Positions 58,753 to 64,000 of a stretch of DNA of 64,000 nt are shown here, in pieces. How positions within the stretch are numbered: the first letter of the stretch is position 1; every line of letters starts with the position of its first letter. The stretch lies in the NCBI GenBank assembly GCA_021799595.1, contig JAJZAF010000002.1:30354-94353 (forward strand), in the 5' to 3' direction. The position numbers and the translations under genes are program-made. Origin of the DNA: a bacterium. Lineage in GTDB: Bacteria > Patescibacteriota > Saccharimonadia > Saccharimonadales > UBA4665. The notes below the pieces were generated by a model. That model saw only the letters and a list, made by a program, of their open reading frames with translations. It searched no databases and was not told the DNA's origin.

Positions 58753-60162
58753 ATGGGGCAAGCATTATATAGAACGTACCGGGCGCGTTCGCTCGATGAG
58801 GTAATAGGACAGACACCTATCGTTGTTACTCTCTCTCAATCTATCAAACAGAGACGCATTAGCCATGCCTATCTGTTTACAGGACCACGGGGAGTTGGCA
58901 AAACATCGGTAGCTCGCATTTTCGCTCATGCCATTAATGAGCTAGACTATACTGACGATCGTCCGCATATCGATATTATTGAGATTGACGCTGCTTCAAA
59001 TCGACGCATCGATGAGATTAGGGAATTACGGGACACAGTACATATCGCACCGACACAGGCAAAATACAAAGTCTATATTATCGATGAGGCACACATGTTA
59101 ACCCGTGAAGCGTTCAATGCTCTCTTAAAGACACTGGAAGAACCGCCTGCTCATGTAGTTTTTATACTAGCTACTACTGATGCCTCCAAGTTACCTGAAA
59201 CTATCATTAGTCGCACGCAACGATTCTACTTTAAACCAGCTGAAACGGCAGATATCTTGACGCTACTTAAAAAGGTTGCAGCAGCAGAAAAGATTAAAAC
59301 CACAGATGATGGACTACGTCTGTTAGCTGAACATAGTGAGGGAAGTTTTCGTGATAGCTTGAGCTTGCTCGATCAAGCCCGTAATCATAGTACAGTTGTC
59401 AATCAAGCTGTTCTGCAATCCCTGCTCGGTCTGCCCTCGAGTGAAGCGCTCTTGCAGCTTACACGGTCCGTACAAACAGCCGATGTGCAGTCATTAGTAA
59501 CACAACTTGACGACTTTTATAGTCAAGGATTTCAGGCTTCTACTATTGCGCGTCTACTCGGCAAGCATTTACGAAAAGTGGTGCTCGAACACCCAAACGA
59601 TGTTAGTGGCGCGCTGGCATTGCTAGAAAAATTAATAGCTGTTCCGGCGGCATATGATCCTGAGCGGTACCTAGAGATAGTTCTCTTGGAAGCAGCTACA
59701 GCCAATGCGCAGCCAGTAGTATCCGTTCGATCGCAAGAAGAAACAGTCGAAGTTGCTCCAGTGGAGACAATTTCTAAAAAGGCAGTCGACGCTAATAAAC
59801 CCGACAAGCCAGTTGAACTATTAAATAATGAAGAACTATGGGCGGCTTTTTTGAATACCTTAAAACAAACTCATAATACATTGTATGGAGTAATACGGAT
59901 GGCCAAACCACAATTTGTAGCTGACAATGTGCTTGAACTTACCTTTATGTTTCCTTTTCATCAGAAAAAACTTAATGAGCCAATTAACCGTCATGTTTTA
60001 GAAAAGACTATTGCTGATCTGTCTGGCCAAGCTTGGACTATTAAAGCTATACTTGATAAAAAACAAGCAACATCTACTGATCAAGCTGCTCAAACTGCGC
60101 CTTCTGCTGATCTCTCGACCATAAGCAATATTTTTGAAGGAGCCGAGCTGTTAGAATCATAA
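58753..60162 (+). CDS. dnaX: DNA polymerase III gamma/tau clamp-loader subunit, zinc module absent
   Basis: 469 aa. AAA+ N-terminus: ALYRTYRARSLDEVIGQ, Walker A GPRGVGKT (44-51), DIIEIDAASNRRIDEIRELRD, Walker B/sensor VYIIDEAHMLTREAFNALLKTLEEPPAHVVFILATT and ISRTQRFYFK (the SRC motif is SRT). The Cys4 zinc insertion that normally lies between Walker A and IDAASN is replaced by a short loop (residues ~61-72, ELDYTDDRPH). A C-terminal domain of ~120 residues follows. TATAAT (58736-58741) lies 11 nt before the ATG, with no ribosome site. dnaB follows 8 nt later. Confidence 0.96.
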   Translation: MGQALYRTYRARSLDEVIGQTPIVVTLSQSIKQRRISHAYLFTGPRGVGKTSVARIFAHAINELDYTDDRPHIDIIEIDAASNRRIDEIRELRDTVHIAPTQAKYKVYIIDEAHMLTREAFNALLKTLEEPPAHVVFILATTDASKLPETIISRTQRFYFKPAETADILTLLKKVAAAEKIKTTDDGLRLLAEHSEGSFRDSLSLLDQARNHSTVVNQAVLQSLLGLPSSEALLQLTRSVQTADVQSLVTQLDDFYSQGFQASTIARLLGKHLRKVVLEHPNDVSGALALLEKLIAVPAAYDPERYLEIVLLEAATANAQPVVSVRSQEETVEVAPVETISKKAVDANKPDKPVELLNNEELWAAFLNTLKQTHNTLYGVIRMAKPQFVADNVLELTFMFPFHQKKLNEPINRHVLEKTIADLSGQAWTIKAILDKKQATSTDQAAQTAPSADLSTISNIFEGAELLES

Positions 60163-60170
60163 AGAAGATT

Positions 60171-61538
60171 ATGGAACCAACAACACACAATACAGCTAGT
60201 GTGCCACCTCAGAATGCCGAGGCTGAAGCAAGCTTACTTGGAGCGTTGCTCATTGATAGTGATGCCATTGTTAAGGTGGCCAATAATGTTTTAGCGCGTG
60301 ATTTCTACGACAAGCGCCATGAACGGATTTATACTGCCATGTGCGAGCTATATGAGCAGCATAAAGCAATTGACGTACTCACATTAGCAGATCAATTAAA
60401 GAGTGATGGCACGCTTGACAGCATTGGTGGATCTGCCTATTTGACGGAGCTAACTAATTTTGTGCCGACTGCCGCTCATGTTGAGCAGTATGCTGAGATT
60501 GTGGCTCAAAAGGCACTCCGTCGACGCCTGATTGCTGCTTCAAAAGAAATTACCGGTCTGGGTTATGACGAATCCAAAGAACTACGTGAACTCATTGAAG
60601 AAGCTGAAAGTCGTCTGTTTGAGGTCAGCCAACAACACGTCTCGCAAGACATTATTAGTATAGAAGCTATTCTGACAGAGAGTTTTGATCGACTTGACAG
60701 CCTGCATAAGGATAAAGACAAAATCAGAGGTGTTTCTACCGGTTTCAAGGACCTGGATAATATACTGGCCGGTTTTCAGCCGTCAGACCTTTTTGTCCTA
60801 GCTGCGAGACCTTCGATGGGGAAAACCGCTTTAGCTCTTAATTTTGCTCACAATGTCGCTGTACAAACGCAACTCCCTGTTCTCATATTTAGTTTGGAAA
60901 TGAGTAAAGAGCAGTTGGTTGATCGACTGTTGTCTATGGAATCGGGGGTTGACGCTTGGGCTTTGCGCACTGGCAGCTTAACTGATAGTGATTTTGAGAA
61001 AATCGGCCAGGCTATGGGGACGCTCAGTGAGGCTCAGATTTTTATTGACGATAGTCCGGGTATTACTATTAGTGACCTTCGTACTAAAGCGCGCAGGGAA
61101 GCACATAAGCACGATCTTGGCTTAATTATTGTTGACTACCTACAGTTGATGAGTGGCATGAATCGCTATGGTACTGAGGGCAACAGGGTGCAGGAGATAT
61201 CTGAAATCTCACGAGGTTTGAAAAGCGTTGCCCGCGAATTGAATGTGCCGATCTTGGCGCTGAGTCAGCTCAGCCGTTCCGTGGAGAGCCGTAGTCCACA
61301 AATACCACAGTTGGCTGATCTCAGAGAATCAGGCAGTATTGAGCAAGATTCGGATGTGGTTGCATTCATTTATAGAGAGGAATACTATAATCCCGATACT
61401 GACCGTAAGAGATTAACAGATATTTTTATCAAGAAACATCGCAATGGGCCAGTTGGCGGTATTGAACTATATTTTGAAAACGAGAAGCAACGCTTTCGTT
61501 CTGTGGACAAGAAACACACTGATCCATTTCAGAACTAA
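60171..61538 (+). CDS. dnaB: Replicative DNA helicase DnaB
   Basis: 455 aa. The N-terminal DnaB domain (PPQNAEAEASLLGALLIDSDAI; ALRRRLIAASKEI) and the RecA-like motor (GVSTGFKDLDNILAGFQPSDLFVLAARPSMGKTALALNFA with Walker A; LGLIIVDYLQLMSG Walker B; LNVPILALSQLSRSVESR) are complete, ending with KHRNGPVGGIELYF. It unwinds DNA at the fork as a hexamer. In the dnaX-dnaB run. Confidence 0.98.
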   Translation: MEPTTHNTASVPPQNAEAEASLLGALLIDSDAIVKVANNVLARDFYDKRHERIYTAMCELYEQHKAIDVLTLADQLKSDGTLDSIGGSAYLTELTNFVPTAAHVEQYAEIVAQKALRRRLIAASKEITGLGYDESKELRELIEEAESRLFEVSQQHVSQDIISIEAILTESFDRLDSLHKDKDKIRGVSTGFKDLDNILAGFQPSDLFVLAARPSMGKTALALNFAHNVAVQTQLPVLIFSLEMSKEQLVDRLLSMESGVDAWALRTGSLTDSDFEKIGQAMGTLSEAQIFIDDSPGITISDLRTKARREAHKHDLGLIIVDYLQLMSGMNRYGTEGNRVQEISEISRGLKSVARELNVPILALSQLSRSVESRSPQIPQLADLRESGSIEQDSDVVAFIYREEYYNPDTDRKRLTDIFIKKHRNGPVGGIELYFENEKQRFRSVDKKHTDPFQN

Positions 61539-61572
61539 CCGCCTTTTAGCATAAGCGGTATAATGACAAAGC

Positions 61573-62760
61573 ATGAAAAAGAGGAAACTATCCAGATTTC
61601 TCAATATCCAAACGTTGATTTGGCTTGCATTAGCATGTTTGCTACTCGGATTTCTTATGCTATATCGTTTGGGCTCTTTGACGCATGGCCTTAGTGAGCT
61701 GGAAATGAAAACTGGCACTGTTCCAGTTGGTTGGCATGGCATCTATCGGTCGCCGCTCTATTTGCCGGTTACAGTATTACGAAGCATTGTTTTTAAGCTA
61801 TTCTTACACCATGGCCAAACATTAACGAGACTACCGAATGCCATATTAGGAGCGATAACTGTGGTCAGTTTTACCTGGCTCAGTTGGATATGGCATGGTC
61901 GTCGCACAGCATTATTGATGTTTGTTTTGGTGTCGTGCAATGCTTGGGTACTGCACACTAGTCGTTTTGCGAGCAATGATATTGTCTTTCTATGGGCGGG
62001 CACAACCTTGCTGCTCTGTCATGCTTTACTGCACCGTTTGATAGATCATATATATCGCTGGTTTTTTACTTTACTGCTATTGGGTCTGTTGCTGACAGTA
62101 CCGGGACTAATCTGGTTGGTACTTATAGAGCTGTGGTTGAGCCGTGCGCAGCTAATAGGCGGCTTGCAGCGCTTTGGTTCTTTCTGGCAAAGACTTTTGG
62201 CTGTGTTTTTATTTATTCTATGGTTGCCGCTCCTTATTTTAAATGCGAGGAGGCCTGGTCAACTGAAGCTATGGCTTGGTTTTCCAGAACATTTTGCTCA
62301 CTTTACACATATTATTAAAGATACTGTCGCAGTCGGGGTACATCTTTTTATCAGAGGGCCACAATATCCATGGCTTTGGTTAGGACGAGCACCGCTATTC
62401 GACATATTTAGTCTTGCCATGGCCTTGATTGGTCTGTATTTTTATCTCACGCATTGGCGAAGCGCTCGCAGTTTGTTGCTCATTCTTATATTTATTGTTG
62501 GCACAATCCTTATAGGGCTAGGGGGGGCAGTCAGTCTTAGCTTGCTGGTGCCGACAGTATTTGCTCTCATTGCTATGGGATTATCCTTTCTGCTTCACAG
62601 GTGGCTACAAACCTTTCCGCATAATCCGCTGGCCAGGCAGCTTGGTATTTGGTTGGTGATCCTCGCAGTAATTGCTAGCTGTGTGTATAATCTGCGAGCA
62701 TACTTTGTTGCTTGGGCCGACAGTCCGAAAACTCAAGGTATCTTTCGATATCATCGGTGA
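61573..62760 (+). CDS. Polytopic membrane glycosyltransferase-like protein (GT-C fold)
   Basis: 395 aa, about 9-10 membrane segments. The first extracytoplasmic loop has LSELEMKTGTVPVGWHGIYRSPLYLP (the acidic E-M region is where PMT/GT39-type enzymes carry their catalytic Asp/Glu), then RLPNAILGAITVVSFTWLSWIW. This resembles GT-C enzymes that use polyprenyl-phosphate sugars; donor and acceptor are unknown. TATAAT (61559-61564) ends 8 nt before the ATG, so the message is essentially leaderless. Confidence 0.72.
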   Translation: MKKRKLSRFLNIQTLIWLALACLLLGFLMLYRLGSLTHGLSELEMKTGTVPVGWHGIYRSPLYLPVTVLRSIVFKLFLHHGQTLTRLPNAILGAITVVSFTWLSWIWHGRRTALLMFVLVSCNAWVLHTSRFASNDIVFLWAGTTLLLCHALLHRLIDHIYRWFFTLLLLGLLLTVPGLIWLVLIELWLSRAQLIGGLQRFGSFWQRLLAVFLFILWLPLLILNARRPGQLKLWLGFPEHFAHFTHIIKDTVAVGVHLFIRGPQYPWLWLGRAPLFDIFSLAMALIGLYFYLTHWRSARSLLLILIFIVGTILIGLGGAVSLSLLVPTVFALIAMGLSFLLHRWLQTFPHNPLARQLGIWLVILAVIASCVYNLRAYFVAWADSPKTQGIFRYHR

Positions 62761-62765
62761 CGCGG

Positions 62766-62771
62766 TATACT
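62766..62771 (+). promoter_or_regulatory. -10 element upstream of ybaB-recR
   Basis: TATACT (62766-62771) with predicted start ~62778, then AAAGGAG (62782-62788) 10 nt before the ATG. No clear -35. Confidence 0.4.
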
Positions 62772-62798
62772 AGTACATATTAAAGGAGAATTCGTAAC

Positions 62799-63092
62799 AT
62801 GAGTCGATTTGATCAGGCTAAAATGTTAATGCGGGTCAAGAAGATCCAAAGCGAACTACAAAAAATGGTAATTGAGGTAGAAAAAGGCGATGGTGCTGTC
62901 CGAGTAGAAATGAATGGCGAACAAAAGCTCAAAAAGGTACATATAGATCCAGATAGCGTTGACTTGGAGGATATTGGACAATTAGAACGTTGGCTGGAGG
63001 ATGCTATTAAAGATGCCATTAAAGAGAGCCAGCAGATTGCCGCAGAAAAAATGCAGCCAATGATGGGGGCGCTGAGCAACCTCGGCTTGTAA
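62799..63092 (+). CDS. YbaB/EbfC nucleoid-associated protein
   Basis: 97 aa. The family core is MLMRVKKIQSELQKMVIEVEKGDGAVRVEMNGEQKLKKVHIDPD and EDAIKDAIKESQQIAAEKMQPMMGAL. It binds DNA as a dimer and lies next to recR as in most bacteria. Confidence 0.95.
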   Translation: MSRFDQAKMLMRVKKIQSELQKMVIEVEKGDGAVRVEMNGEQKLKKVHIDPDSVDLEDIGQLERWLEDAIKDAIKESQQIAAEKMQPMMGALSNLGL

Positions 63093-63109
63093 ACAAAAAG
63101 CTTTATCGT

Positions 63110-63721
63110 ATGCCAATATTGCCACCAGCTCTTGATGACCTTATTGAGGCCTTCGCACAGCTGCCAGGGGTAGGTCCGCGAACAGCTGAACGGTATGCCT
63201 ACTATATGGTTAAGCATGACCCGGCGACAGCTCGGACGCTATCGACTGCTCTCAAAAGCCTTCACGACGGCATAGGTTATTGTCAAAAGACATTTGCACT
63301 TGTCCCGGCAGGGCAGTCAATATCTACTCTATATAGTGACCCGACTCGAGATAAAACTATAGTAGCGGTAGTAGCTGATCCATTTGATGTGGTAGCGCTT
63401 GAAAAGACAGGGCAGCTTCGCGGCACCTATCATGTGTTAGGCGGGCTGATTTCGCCGATAGATAACGTCACTCCAGAAGAGCTACACATACCGGAACTCA
63501 TCAAGCGTATCGATGAAGACAACGTGAAAGAAATTATTCTGGCCACTAATGCATCAGTTGAAGGTGAAACTACAGCTCTCTATATCCAAAATCAAATCGG
63601 AGATCGTAAGGTTACAGTTAGTCGCCTGGCACGCGGTTTGCCAGTGGGAGTTGATCTAGAGTACGCAGACCAGATTACGCTCAGCAGGGCACTAACTGGC
63701 AGACAAGCTGTCGAACGATAA
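63110..63721 (+). CDS. recR: Recombination mediator RecR, zinc-finger Cys lost
   Basis: 203 aa. HhH motif AFAQLPGVGPRTAERYAYYMV (15-35), Toprim domain with VVADPFDVVALEKTGQLRGTYHVLGGLISPIDNVTPEELHI. The C4 zinc finger of RecR (CxxC...CxIC) keeps only C58; the other positions read T61, T73 and Y75 in CQKT ... TLYSDPTRD. RecR loads RecA with RecO/RecF on gapped DNA. 17 nt after ybaB. Confidence 0.96.
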   Translation: MPILPPALDDLIEAFAQLPGVGPRTAERYAYYMVKHDPATARTLSTALKSLHDGIGYCQKTFALVPAGQSISTLYSDPTRDKTIVAVVADPFDVVALEKTGQLRGTYHVLGGLISPIDNVTPEELHIPELIKRIDEDNVKEIILATNASVEGETTALYIQNQIGDRKVTVSRLARGLPVGVDLEYADQITLSRALTGRQAVER

Positions 63722-63920
63722 AATTTACTGATATTTAGGCTTCGTCCAAGCACGACAATGGTAGATACGAACTATAAAATCGTATGGAATTCTAAAAAAA
63801 AGTAGAAGGTATTGATAGTGAAAGCCACGTTACTTTTCTTTAAGCAGAACAGGTGTTGGTGCGTACTCTAAGCACTCCTCATTGTTTTATTGACAAAAGT
63901 TAGAACCTGACTTGACCAAA
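63722..63920. other. Spacer after recR
   Basis: About 200 bp without a recognisable gene. TTGACA occurs near 63890 but no -10 follows at the right distance. Confidence 0.3.
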
Positions 63921-64000
63921 TTAGTCCCCGTAATTTAATGCTTTAAGAACTGCCACCATACTGTCCGGAATCTCCGGTTCGGTCGGGTATAGTTGACCAT
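63921..64000 (-). CDS. C-terminal end of a minus-strand gene (partial)
   Basis: Reading the minus strand from the window edge gives GQLYPTEPEIPDSMVAVLKA followed by LNYGD and a TAA at 63923-63921. The composition looks like a real C-terminus. The gene body is outside the window and the product cannot be named. Confidence 0.45.
   Translation of the reverse strand, partial: GQLYPTEPEIPDSMVAVLKALNYGD

Noticed and set aside
1..64000. CRISPR arrays, IS elements, prophage or rRNA genes
   Set aside because: No regularly spaced repeats, transposase motifs, phage genes or rRNA signatures were seen on either strand.

Overview
This window is a gene-dense bacterial segment built around the translation and transcription core (rpoC 3' end, str, S10, spc, alpha, rplM-rpsI, secE-nusG, rplK-rplA and rplJ-rplL loci). 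It points to a reduced-genome Patescibacteria (CPR) organism, most likely Saccharibacteria (TM7). The reasons are: no rpmD (L30) between rpsE and rplO, very short intergenic gaps with many ATGA/TAATG couplings, lysine-rich tails on many ribosomal proteins, zinc-free versions of several normally zinc-binding proteins, few biosynthetic genes, and a standard code (TGA is used as stop and the tRNA-Trp anticodon is CCA). The lineage call is inference from gene content, not a database match.

Layout. 1-5.7 kb: rpoC end, then rpsL-rpsG-orf-fusA behind a structured leader. 5.7-8.8 kb: a lipid-type cluster (DAGK-like kinase, CDP-alcohol phosphatidyltransferase, PHP phosphoesterase, CarS-like CDP-lipid synthase). 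8.9-27.9 kb: tuf-rpsJ, then the long ribosomal run to rpsI, interrupted by three unrecognised or non-ribosomal genes (10570, 14606 and a GNAT gene at 21477). 27.9-32.8 kb: a class II DAHP synthase homologue behind what reads as a complete aromatic-leader-peptide attenuator, then trpS, rluA-type, holB-like and TPR genes. 32.9-35.4 kb: cupin-like and YdeI-like genes, three tRNAs, rpmG. 35.4-39.7 kb: an alpha-glucan operon (glycogen-synthase-like GT, GH57, GH15). 39.9-45.9 kb: a TraD/VirB4-like ATPase, tRNA-Trp, a P-loop kinase, a YgjP metalloprotease and a GT2. 45.9-49.4 kb: secE-nusG, rplK-rplA, tmk. 49.4-55.4 kb: MprF-like, dcd, and a Tmk-ThyX-ThyX fusion. 55.4-56.6 kb: L10 leader, rplJ-rplL. 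56.6-64 kb: two unknown genes, then a replication/repair run (unknown-dnaX-dnaB-GT-C-ybaB-recR).

The most interesting signal is at 27902-28089. A promoter is followed by a 12-codon ORF encoding MLTYPFWFTNSC, then by segments that can pair 1:2, 2:3 and 3:4 exactly as in trp/phe-type attenuators, directly ahead of a DAHP synthase homologue. Other notable signals are a candidate attenuating leader before rplC with a T7 tract, an EF-G whose guanine-recognition motif reads NKIN instead of NKxD, an altered RpoC trigger-loop sequence, loss of zinc ligands across RpoC, DnaX, HolB, RecR, L33 and L36, a Tmk-ThyX-ThyX fusion in which each ThyX half keeps a different part of the signature, and a recurrent near-leaderless promoter layout (a -10 hexamer, then ATG about 6-14 nt later, no Shine-Dalgarno) on non-ribosomal genes.

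No CRISPR array, insertion sequence, rRNA or prophage was seen. All calls come from reading the sequence. No homology search or folding software was run.
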